From: an uncultured Mediterraneibacter sp.
GTDB taxonomy: Bacteria > Bacillota > Clostridia > Lachnospirales > Lachnospiraceae
Reading direction: 5' to 3'
NCBI GenBank assembly: GCA_944384505.1
Contig: CALWTQ010000006.1
Span: forward strand, 16,223-80,222
DNA length: 64,000 nt
The position numbers and the translations under genes were made by a program. How positions within the stretch are numbered: the stretch's first letter is position 1; every line of letters begins with the position of its first letter. Under the pieces are notes generated by a model. It worked only from the letters and a program-made list of their open reading frames with translations, did not search any database and was not told the origin of the DNA. Shown piece after piece: positions 47,989 to 55,449 of the stretch.

Positions 47989-48792
47989 ATGCGGGAAGAG
48001 AATACATATAACCAGAAAAAAGCTCCGAATCCTGTGAAGATCTCTGCGGATGCATTTGGCCCCAGGCCTGATACTGCCGTTTACTGGCTCGGAAACGGCG
48101 GAGCGATGATCAACTCACGGGGAGTCTGCATCATGATAGATCCGCTGCTTGAGGGATTTGATATGCCTCTTCTGGTAGAAGCTCCGCTTACACCGGAGGA
48201 AACCGGAGAACTGTCCGCAGTGCTTATTACACACTGCGATAATGATCATTTGAGCAGAGTGACATGCAGAAAAATTAAGGAAAAATGCGGACAGTTCTGC
48301 GGACCGCATTATGTGGCCGGGCTTCTTAAGGAAGCGGGAATTCCTGCGGCGGGCTACGATATTGGAGATGATTTCCGGGTGGGAGATGTTCTCGTTACCC
48401 TGACGCCTGCGGATCATGCATGGCAGAATGAGAGTAAAAAACATGCAACCCGCTTTTTCCGGCAGGAGGATTACTGTGGATTCTATCTGAAAACCGCGGA
48501 TGGATCGATCTGGATGCCTGGGGATTCGAGACTTATGGAAGAGCAGCTGCACATGCCTGCCCCTGATGTGATTCTGCTGGACTTCTCAGACAGCCGGTGG
48601 CATATCGGGCTGGAAGGCGCTGTGACTTTGTGCAGGGCATACCCGGACGCAGCATTGATTCCGATACACTGGGGATGTGTGGACGCCCCCGGCATGGCGG
48701 AATTTAATGGAGATCCGGAAGAACTGAGGAAGCGGATTGTAAATCCGGACCGGCTTCACGTTATGGCCCCGGGGGAACCGTACACTTTATAG
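47989..48792 (+). CDS. UlaG-like metallo-beta-lactamase-fold hydrolase
   Basis: A 267-residue MBL-fold protein. Motifs: WLGNGGAMINSRGVCIMIDPL, THCDNDHLS (HxxxDH-type metal site), DHAWQ, GDSRLMEE and a late histidine in IPIHWGCVDAPG. This resembles L-ascorbate-6-phosphate lactonase (UlaG), so a lactone or phosphodiester substrate is plausible. Start uncertain: ATG 47989 (AAGGAAGG upstream) chosen; ATG 47968 and GTG 47962 are in frame. It ends the PTS operon before a terminator. Confidence 0.8.
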   Translation: MREENTYNQKKAPNPVKISADAFGPRPDTAVYWLGNGGAMINSRGVCIMIDPLLEGFDMPLLVEAPLTPEETGELSAVLITHCDNDHLSRVTCRKIKEKCGQFCGPHYVAGLLKEAGIPAAGYDIGDDFRVGDVLVTLTPADHAWQNESKKHATRFFRQEDYCGFYLKTADGSIWMPGDSRLMEEQLHMPAPDVILLDFSDSRWHIGLEGAVTLCRAYPDAALIPIHWGCVDAPGMAEFNGDPEELRKRIVNPDRLHVMAPGEPYTL

Positions 48793-48864
48793 TGTACTGG
48801 CAGGAGACAGCTTTATTCCCGCGGGCAACGAGCCAAGCGGACATGCTGGCATTGCTGCCAGTTT

Positions 48865-48896
48865 AATGCCCCGTATGCCTGCATCGGGGTATTTTG
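48865..48896 (+). terminator. Terminator of the beta-glucoside operon
   Basis: AATGCCCCG pairs with CGGGGTATT (one G-T) and runs into TTTT, about 75 bp after the MBL-fold gene. Confidence 0.7.
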
Positions 48897-48943
48897 CTTA
48901 TGCTTGCATAAGAATCCGGCGGCTGATACTTGGCCGCGGTCTG

Positions 48944-48973
48944 TTGACGATTGTAAAAAAGCTCTATTATAAT
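48944..48973 (+). promoter_or_regulatory. Promoter of the AraC-type regulator
   Basis: TTGACG (48944-48949), 18-bp spacer, perfect TATAAT (48968-48973), 26 bp before the start codon. Confidence 0.75.
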
Positions 48974-48998
48974 AAGGGACATAAGAGAGGAAAGAACC

Positions 48999-49826
48999 AT
49001 GAATTATTCACATGAACTCATTGTCCCGGAAGAGGGCTTCCCCTTCAAGCTTTTTCTATTTGAGGGAAAGGACGGGAATTACTACAGAGACAGGCACTGG
49101 CACCGCTCTGTAGAGATCTTTGCTGTATGCGGCGGCGAACTTGAATTTCATATTGATGACAGACTGTGGCATCTGACACCGGGAGAGTTTATGATTGTGA
49201 ATTCCAACGAGATTCACGCGATAGATTCACCGATTCCCAATGAGACTGTTGTGCTTCAGATCCCTTTGAAACTGTTTGAAAATTATTTTACCGGGGAGCA
49301 GTTTATCTGGTTTACCCACGAGCCGGGGCGCCGGGACGAGCGGTTCATGGAGCTGGTCAGAGATCTATACCAGACTTATACAGAAAAGCCGTGCGGATAT
49401 GATATGAAGATGAAAAGTATTTTTTATTATATCATGTATTACCTGGTGAAGGACTACAGGCTGACGGAAGTGGATCAGGAATCGGTCAGGAGAAATCGGA
49501 ATATGACGCGGCTCTCGGCGATTACATCCTATATGAAGGAGAATTATACGGAAGATTTGAGTCTGGAGAAAATGGCGGGAATTTTCGGATATTCACCGGC
49601 TTATTTGTCGCGTATGTTTCGGAAGTACGCGGGAATCAGTTTTAAGGATCATGTCCAGAGTATCCGGCTTGGGTTTGCGGTGAAGGATCTTGAGAGTGGG
49701 AAATACAGTGTCACGGAGACTGCGATACGAAACGGATTCCCAGGGAGCAGGGCGTTTGCCAGGGCATTTCGGAAGAAATACGGGATGCTTCCAAGGGAGT
49801 ATAAAAAAGAAAAAGACAAGAAATGA
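48999..49826 (+). CDS. AraC family transcriptional regulator
   Basis: A 275-residue regulator with an N-terminal cupin ligand domain (HWHRSVEIFAVCGGELEFHID, about 28-95) and two C-terminal helix-turn-helix motifs (LSLEKMAGIFGYSPAYLSRMFRKY, about 185-210; SVTETAIRNGFPGSRAFARAFRKKYG, about 235-262). It probably activates the DUF4867-isomerase-kinase genes that follow; two similar sequences at 49853 and 52163, before those genes, are candidate binding sites. The ligand is unknown. Confidence 0.9.
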   Translation: MNYSHELIVPEEGFPFKLFLFEGKDGNYYRDRHWHRSVEIFAVCGGELEFHIDDRLWHLTPGEFMIVNSNEIHAIDSPIPNETVVLQIPLKLFENYFTGEQFIWFTHEPGRRDERFMELVRDLYQTYTEKPCGYDMKMKSIFYYIMYYLVKDYRLTEVDQESVRRNRNMTRLSAITSYMKENYTEDLSLEKMAGIFGYSPAYLSRMFRKYAGISFKDHVQSIRLGFAVKDLESGKYSVTETAIRNGFPGSRAFARAFRKKYGMLPREYKKEKDKK

Positions 49827-49852
49827 CCATTAAAAGGTAGATAATTAGGTCG

Positions 49853-49880
49853 AAAATGTAGTTTTATGTTGATAAAATGA
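49853..49880. promoter_or_regulatory. Candidate AraC-regulator site 1
   Basis: Contains AAATGTAG and TTTTATGTTGATAAAATGA between the regulator and DUF4867. A close relative with the same order of blocks is at 52163-52200, before the kinase gene. Confidence 0.4.
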
Positions 49881-49985
49881 CCTCAGATAATAGATTTGCT
49901 ATAGCAGTTCGGCTGCGTGGGCCGCAGTAAGCATATATTGCGGCGTTTGAATGCCATGGACCGACTGTAGAGAGGAGGTCAGAAA

Positions 49986-50600
49986 ATGAATATTGCAAAG
50001 CTGACAGAAACATCCTTCGGCAGATATGGGAGAGTGCTTACCGAACTTTCTTACGAGAAAGTTCTAAAAGAGATGGAACATACTCCCCTGCCGGAGGATG
50101 TTGTTTATGTACCGTCAGTTGAGGAGCTGGAGGCGCTTCCTGAAGCGGAGGAAATCTGCAGAAAAGGATTCGGAGGCCTGCCGGTTCAGATCGGGTACTG
50201 CAATGGGGACAACCATAAGTTAAATGCTCTGGAATATCACAGAAGTTCAGAGATTGACATTGCGGTTACGGATCTGATTCTGCTGCTTGGAAGCCAGCAG
50301 GACATAGAAGAGGGGGATGTGTATGATACGTCCAGGGTAGAAGCGTTTTACGTTCCCGCAGGTACAGCTGTGGAACTCTACGCCACAACACTTCATTATG
50401 CGCCGTGCTCTGCAAAAGAAGGCGGATTCCGCTGTGTGATCGTACTTCCGCGGGGAACCAATGAGCCGTTGACGTTTGAACTTGCAAAGGAAGGAGAGGA
50501 AAGACTTCTGACTGCAGTGAATAAGTGGTTGATCGCTCACGAGGAGGCCGGGATTGAAGGGGCATTCTGCGGACTGCAGGGCGAAAATCTGAGTGTATAA
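49986..50600 (+). CDS. DUF4867 cupin-like protein
   Basis: A 204-residue protein of the DUF4867 family, a cupin-like fold seen beside sugar isomerases. Visible core: ALEYHRSSEIDIAVTDLILLLG, FYVPAGTAVELYATTLHYAPC. Its role is not established; the position suggests a sugar mutarotase, isomerase accessory or ureidoglycolate-lyase-like role. AGAGAGGAGG lies upstream. It is followed 25 bp after its stop by the isomerase. Confidence 0.8.
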   Translation: MNIAKLTETSFGRYGRVLTELSYEKVLKEMEHTPLPEDVVYVPSVEELEALPEAEEICRKGFGGLPVQIGYCNGDNHKLNALEYHRSSEIDIAVTDLILLLGSQQDIEEGDVYDTSRVEAFYVPAGTAVELYATTLHYAPCSAKEGGFRCVIVLPRGTNEPLTFELAKEGEERLLTAVNKWLIAHEEAGIEGAFCGLQGENLSV

Positions 50601-50625
50601 AAAAGTAGAAAGTGAGGAAGAGAAT

Positions 50626-52116
50626 ATGAATAATATACCTGAGTTAAAAATCGGAGTTGTGGCTGTGAGTAGAGACTGCTTCCCTGAGAGCCTGTCTGTG
50701 AACAGGAGAAAGGCGGTTATAGAGGCTTATACAAAGAAATATGGAGAAGGAACAGTTTATGAGTGTCCGGTATGTATTGTGGAAAGTGAGATTCATATGG
50801 TGCAGGCGCTGGAGGATGTGAAAAAGGCGGGCTGCAACGCGCTGGTAGTCTACCTTGGGAACTTCGGGCCGGAGATCTCGGAGACACTGCTTGCAAAACA
50901 TTTTGACGGGCCGAAGATGTTTATTGCTGCGGCGGAAGAGACTCAGAATGACCTCGTACAGGGACGCGGAGACGCATACTGCGGGATGCTGAACGCCAGC
51001 TATAATCTGAAACTGAGGGGTGTAAAGGCGTATATTCCAGAATATCCGGTGGGGACAGCCGAAGAATGCGCGGATATGATCCATGAATTCGAGCCTATTG
51101 CAAGAGCAGTAGTAGGATTAAACAGCCTTAAGATTATCAGCTTCGGTCCACGGCCGCTTAATTTCCTGGCGTGCAATGCCCCGATCCAGCAGCTTTATAA
51201 TATCGGGGTGGAGATAGAAGAAAATTCGGAACTCGACCTTTTCGAGGCGTTTCATAAGCATGCGGGAGATGAGAGGATTCCGGCAGTCGTAAAAGAGATG
51301 GAAGAAGAGCTGGGAGCAGGAAATAAAAAACCGGAGATATTAAGTAAGCTGGCTCAGTACGAACTGACGCTGAAAGACTGGGTGGAAGAACACAGAGGAT
51401 ATCGCAAATATGTGGCTATTGCAGGGAAGTGCTGGCCGGCATTCCAGACCCAGTTCGGATTTGTTCCCTGCTATGTAAACAGCCGTCTGACTGCGCAGGG
51501 CATCCCGGTTTCCTGCGAGGTGGACATTTACGGAGCTTTAAGCGAGTTCATCGGAACGGTGGTAAGCCGGGATACAGTAACACTTCTGGACATTAACAAT
51601 ACGGTGCCGGCAGATATGTATAAGGAGAGTATAGAAGGGAAATTCCCTTATACACAGAAAGATACATTTATGGGATTCCACTGCGGGAACACTGCATCCG
51701 GCAAGCTTTCTTTCTGCGAGATGGGATATCAGATGATCATGGCGAGAAGCCTTCCGGAAGAAGTGACTCAGGGAACTTTGGAGGGAGATATTGTACCTGG
51801 AGATATTACGTTCTACCGCCTGCAGAGTACGGCGGATAATAAGCTGAGAGCATATGTGGCCCAGGGAGAGGTCCTTCCGGTGGCGACAAAATCTTTCGGC
51901 TCGATAGGGGTATTCGCGATTCCGGAGATGGGACGTTTTTACCGGCATGTGCTGATTGAGAAAAACTTCCCGCATCACGGGGCGGTGGCGTTCGGACATT
52001 TCGGGAAGGAGCTGTTTGAAGTGTTTAAGTATATCGGGGTTCCGGTGGGGGAGATCGGGTATAACCAGCCGCGGGGAGTACGTTATCCGACTGAAAATCC
52101 GTATTCCGGGACGTAG
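50626..52116 (+). CDS. L-fucose/L-arabinose isomerase-like protein
   Basis: A 496-residue protein of the L-fucose isomerase-like fold (FucI/AraA superfamily), which interconverts aldoses and ketoses. It shows the N-terminal VVAVSRDCFPESLSVNRRKAV, a Rossmann-like segment (ALVVYLGNFGPEISE), and acidic metal-binding positions in SCEVDIYGALSEF and MGFHCGNTASGK. The start is ATG 50626 with GAGGAAG upstream. With DUF4867 and a xylulokinase-like kinase it forms an isomerase-kinase route for an unidentified sugar. Confidence 0.85.
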   Translation: MNNIPELKIGVVAVSRDCFPESLSVNRRKAVIEAYTKKYGEGTVYECPVCIVESEIHMVQALEDVKKAGCNALVVYLGNFGPEISETLLAKHFDGPKMFIAAAEETQNDLVQGRGDAYCGMLNASYNLKLRGVKAYIPEYPVGTAEECADMIHEFEPIARAVVGLNSLKIISFGPRPLNFLACNAPIQQLYNIGVEIEENSELDLFEAFHKHAGDERIPAVVKEMEEELGAGNKKPEILSKLAQYELTLKDWVEEHRGYRKYVAIAGKCWPAFQTQFGFVPCYVNSRLTAQGIPVSCEVDIYGALSEFIGTVVSRDTVTLLDINNTVPADMYKESIEGKFPYTQKDTFMGFHCGNTASGKLSFCEMGYQMIMARSLPEEVTQGTLEGDIVPGDITFYRLQSTADNKLRAYVAQGEVLPVATKSFGSIGVFAIPEMGRFYRHVLIEKNFPHHGAVAFGHFGKELFEVFKYIGVPVGEIGYNQPRGVRYPTENPYSGT

Positions 52117-52145
52117 TAAAATCGAATTTTACTACGTCCCGGAAT
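52103..52145. repeat. Perfect 43-bp palindrome after the isomerase gene
   Basis: Left arm 52103-52122 and right arm 52126-52145 are perfect 20-bp complements (ATTCCGGGACGTAGTAAAAT and its reverse) around CGA. The left arm includes the last codons and stop of the isomerase. A relative (GGGACGTAGT...ACTACGTCCC) lies at 52268-52300. Confidence 0.75.
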
Positions 52146-52153
52146 GAAAATAG

Positions 52154-52300
52154 CCCTGTCCCAAATGTAGATATGGTCATTTTGATGTTGATAAATATGA
52201 GATTTGGCGAGATAATTACGTAAATTGTAGTGAAAAATAAAAAAAGGGACAGGGTGAATTGTAAAAAGGGACGTAGTGAATCTTGATTTTACTACGTCCC
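52154..52300. repeat. Nested palindromes before the kinase gene
   Basis: CCCTGTCCC (52154-52162) pairs with GGGACAGGG (52246-52254), and GGGACGTAGT (52268-52277) pairs with ACTACGTCCC (52291-52300). AAAAAGGGAC occurs twice (52241 and 52263), as in a tandem duplication. This covers almost all of the 198-bp gap. Confidence 0.6.
52163..52200. promoter_or_regulatory. Candidate AraC-regulator site 2
   Basis: AAATGTAG followed by TTTTGATGTTGATAAATATGA, the same two blocks as at 49853-49880 but spaced 9 bp wider. Confidence 0.4.
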
Positions 52301-52314
52301 GGAAGGAGGAGAAT

Positions 52315-53772
52315 ATGCTGTTTATCGGAGTAGATCTCGGTACATCCGCCGTTAAGCTTTTGCTTATGGATGAAAATGGAAGGATTTATAAAGTTGTATC
52401 TAAAGATTATCCTATCTCTTTTCCACATCCCGGGTGGTCTGAACAGAATCCGCAGGACTGGTTTGAGAAAACTATAGAAGGAATAAAAGAGCTGACGGCA
52501 GAGTGTGATAAAAGTCAGGTGAAAGGAATCAGTTTCGCGGGCCAGATGCACGGCTTGGTAACGCTGGATGAGGAGGATCAGGTGATCCGTCCGGCAATCC
52601 TTTGGAATGACGGCAGGACGGGAGAAGAAACAGAGTATTTGAATACTGTGATTGGAAAGGAAAAACTTTCTCGCTATACGGCCAATATCGCATTTGCCGG
52701 TTTTACGGCACCGAAAATTTTATGGATGCGCAAAAATGAACCGGAGAATTTTGCCCGGGTTCGTAAGATTATGCTGCCCAAAGATTATCTGGTCTACAGT
52801 CTGACCGGCGTTTCCTCCACGGATTATTCAGACGCTTCCGGCATGCTTCTTCTGGATGTGGAGCATAAGGAATGGTCAGAGGAAATGCTCAAGATCTGTG
52901 GAATCAGAAGGGAGCAGCTTCCGAAGCTGTATGAAAGCTGGGAACAGGTTGGGATATTAAAGGAAGAGATTGCACAAGAACTGCAGCTTCCGGCAGACGT
53001 GAAAGTGATCGCCGGGGCAGGCGATAATGCCGCCGCGGCAGTCGGAACAGCCACAGTAGGGGATGGCGAATGTAATATATCTCTTGGAACTTCGGGAACA
53101 CTTTTTATCTCAAGGAAAGACTTCGGAGTGGACAAGCATAATGCGCTTCATTCGTTTGCGCATGCGGACGGACATTATCACCTCATGGGATGTATGTTAA
53201 GCGCCGCATCCTGCAATAAATGGTGGATGGATGAGATATTGAAGACAACGGATTATATCGCGGAGCAGTCAAGAATCAGCGGACTTGGAGAAAACAGGGT
53301 ATTCTATCTTCCCTATTTAATGGGAGAAAGATCTCCCCACAACGATCCGGATGCGAGAGCCGCGTTTATCGGGATGAGTATGGATACAACGCGTGAGGAC
53401 ATGACTCTTGCCGTACTGGAGGGGGTGGCGTTCGGCCTGAGAGATTCTCTGGAAGTGGCGCGGAGCATTGGAGCCGCGCCTGAGAGGACCAAGATCTGCG
53501 GCGGAGGCGCAAAGAGTCCGTTGTGGCGGAAGATCATTGCCAATGTAATGAACATGAAGGTGGATCTGATTGAGAGCGAGGAAGGACCAGGGTACGGCGC
53601 TGCGATTCTGGCGGCGGTCGGATGCGGAGTCTATCCATCTGTAGAAGATGCGGCAAAAAAACTTGTAAAGGTAACCGGGACAGAAGAGCCGATACCATCC
53701 CTCGTAGGAAAATACGAGGAACGGTACCAGAAGTTCCGCAGGCTGTATCCGGCTCTTAAAGGCCTGTTTTAA
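52315..53772 (+). CDS. xylB: Xylulokinase-like FGGY kinase
   Basis: A 485-residue FGGY carbohydrate kinase. N-terminal phosphate loop GVDLGTSAVKLLLMD, the xylulokinase mark GQMHGLV (about residue 78), catalytic Asp in GAGDNAAAAVG (about 237), and ICGGGAKSPLWRKI near 405. It would phosphorylate the ketose made by the upstream isomerase, most likely D-xylulose or a similar pentulose. The start is ATG 52315 with GGAAGGAGGA upstream. Confidence 0.9.
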   Translation: MLFIGVDLGTSAVKLLLMDENGRIYKVVSKDYPISFPHPGWSEQNPQDWFEKTIEGIKELTAECDKSQVKGISFAGQMHGLVTLDEEDQVIRPAILWNDGRTGEETEYLNTVIGKEKLSRYTANIAFAGFTAPKILWMRKNEPENFARVRKIMLPKDYLVYSLTGVSSTDYSDASGMLLLDVEHKEWSEEMLKICGIRREQLPKLYESWEQVGILKEEIAQELQLPADVKVIAGAGDNAAAAVGTATVGDGECNISLGTSGTLFISRKDFGVDKHNALHSFAHADGHYHLMGCMLSAASCNKWWMDEILKTTDYIAEQSRISGLGENRVFYLPYLMGERSPHNDPDARAAFIGMSMDTTREDMTLAVLEGVAFGLRDSLEVARSIGAAPERTKICGGGAKSPLWRKIIANVMNMKVDLIESEEGPGYGAAILAAVGCGVYPSVEDAAKKLVKVTGTEEPIPSLVGKYEERYQKFRRLYPALKGLF

Positions 53773-53810
53773 AGAGTGCTTTGGCAGGACTGCGGGGGAA
53801 TCGCTTTTTC

Positions 53811-55064
53811 CTAAGCATCCTCGGAATAAGGAGATAATGACGCGGACATTTCCTCAATGGTCTTCGGGCTGATCTTCCCTTCCATGGGGCCGAATTCCAT
53901 GGCGTTGAGAGCTCCGGCCGCCGCTCCCATCCGGGCGGCCTCTTCCGGTGCCTGCCCCTGGATTAGTCCGGCCAGGAATGCTCCGTCAAAGCAGTCCCCG
54001 GCTCCGGTCGGGTCTTTCTGCTCAACTTTGCAGACGCCGACTTTTACAGATCTCAGCACCGGACTTTCCTGAACCCGTTCATAGAGGATGCTTCCCCGGG
54101 CACCGTCTTTTAGTACCAGAAGCTCAAGAACCGGATTCTCAAAGCAGATGCGGACCGCTTCCTCCAAGGAAGAGGCGTCTGTGGTCAGAAGCAGCTCCTC
54201 TTTCCCGGGCAGATAGATGCTGGTGTGCGCAAGCATGTCCCGGAATGCAGCCTGATTATCCGGATTCTGGAAAAGTTCCTTTCTGATATTAGGATCGAAA
54301 GAGATCTTGGTTCCTCTGGCCGAGAGGTACTTAACTGCCGTTAGAATTTCATCAGCCAATCTTGAATCGGCCATCAGGGAGCAGCCCATGACATGCATAT
54401 ATTTTATCTCCCGGAAGAGGGAAAGCGGAGGAAGCCCGGCTGTGGCAGCTGCTTCCATGTGGAAGAGAAATTTTCTCGAGCCGTCCTTAAAATAGGTGAC
54501 AAATGCGCAGCCGGTTGCGTACTCTCTGCTTCTGGCGACATAAGAGCAGTCCACTCCATCGGATGTTAATCTGCTCAGGAGCAGCTCTCCGAAATCGTCA
54601 TTTCCCACACTTCCGATCAGCGAAGTCCGGCATCCGAGCCGGGCAGCCGTATCGATGCAGATCGCAGGCGCGCCGCTGGGATAGGGGCCGCGGAAAATCC
54701 CGGGACGGCTTAGGGGGATGTCCTCCTGATCCCTCATGATTTCTACAAGAAGCTCGCCCATAATCAGCAGATCTGTCTGAATCGCAGGGCCGGATTTACC
54801 GGACTCAAGGGCGTCATGAAACGACTGCATGCGCTGCCTGTGGCGGCGGAGCAGCTCCTCGCGTTCAGAGTATCCAACGATCAGTTCTGCAGGCGGCACA
54901 CCGAGCGCGTCCGCTATTTTTTCAATCTGCCCTCTGCGCGGTTCCCGCTTTCCGGTCTCGTACTGACGGATGGTAATTTCCGCAAGATTACATCTCCTGG
55001 CAAGTTCCTTCTGTGTAAGTCCGGCTTCCTTCCGGCAGTTCCGGATGTTTTCTGATACAGCCAT
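53811..55064 (-). CDS. XRE helix-turn-helix fused to PfkB sugar kinase
   Basis: A 417-residue fusion. Residues 1-62 are a Cro/CI-type HTH (TQKELARRCNLAEITIRQYETGKREP), then a helical linker, then a complete PfkB kinase (about 97-400) with GAPAICIDTAARLG and catalytic DPTGAGDCFDGAF (about 351). Ordinary fructokinases and KDG kinases are about 310-330 residues and lack the HTH. AAAGGAGGATACCGAC precedes ATG 55064. It is convergent with the xylulokinase gene 38 bp away. It may be a trigger enzyme sensing its own sugar; target DNA unknown. Confidence 0.88.
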   Translation of the reverse strand: MAVSENIRNCRKEAGLTQKELARRCNLAEITIRQYETGKREPRRGQIEKIADALGVPPAELIVGYSEREELLRRHRQRMQSFHDALESGKSGPAIQTDLLIMGELLVEIMRDQEDIPLSRPGIFRGPYPSGAPAICIDTAARLGCRTSLIGSVGNDDFGELLLSRLTSDGVDCSYVARSREYATGCAFVTYFKDGSRKFLFHMEAAATAGLPPLSLFREIKYMHVMGCSLMADSRLADEILTAVKYLSARGTKISFDPNIRKELFQNPDNQAAFRDMLAHTSIYLPGKEELLLTTDASSLEEAVRICFENPVLELLVLKDGARGSILYERVQESPVLRSVKVGVCKVEQKDPTGAGDCFDGAFLAGLIQGQAPEEAARMGAAAGALNAMEFGPMEGKISPKTIEEMSASLSPYSEDA

Positions 55065-55231
55065 GTCGGTATCCTCCTTTTTGACCTTTCAATCATGCTC
55101 TTTTTCATGTTTCAGATTCTTTTCCGTATTCGATATTTACAGCATAACATAAAACAGACGATTTGAAAAGATTCAAAATGAATCTAGAAAAGCGCGGGTT
55201 ATCTGTATCCCTGCAGAGTACGTACCAGAAA

Positions 55232-55284
55232 TATTCCCTGTTTTCGGACTGTTTTGCGAAAGGTGTTATTGAACTTTATAGTTG
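55232..55284 (-). mobile_element. Remnant of the MITE-like element (copy C)
   Basis: TGTTTTCGGACTGTTTTGCG... to TTGAACTTTATAGTTG matches the right end of copy A (31928-31974). Only about 50 bp remain. The 55065-55449 stretch otherwise shows no gene I can support. Confidence 0.65.
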
Positions 55285-55449
55285 CCGAAAGCTTTTCGTC
55301 TTGCAATTCGAGATTATGTATACTACAATATTAATAGTTGCCCTTTCTGATGAGGGTGAACATATGAAACAATAAAGTTTCTTGGTGGGAGATCTAAAAA
55401 ACGGGAAACGTTTTTTGATGTGTGATTTTACGTGCAGGGGAGAAAATGT

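Noticed and set aside
55163-55375. Small plus-strand open frame upstream of the GGDEF-EAL gene
   Set aside because: It runs through the remnant of the MITE-like element (55232-55284), has no ribosome binding site and no recognisable domain.
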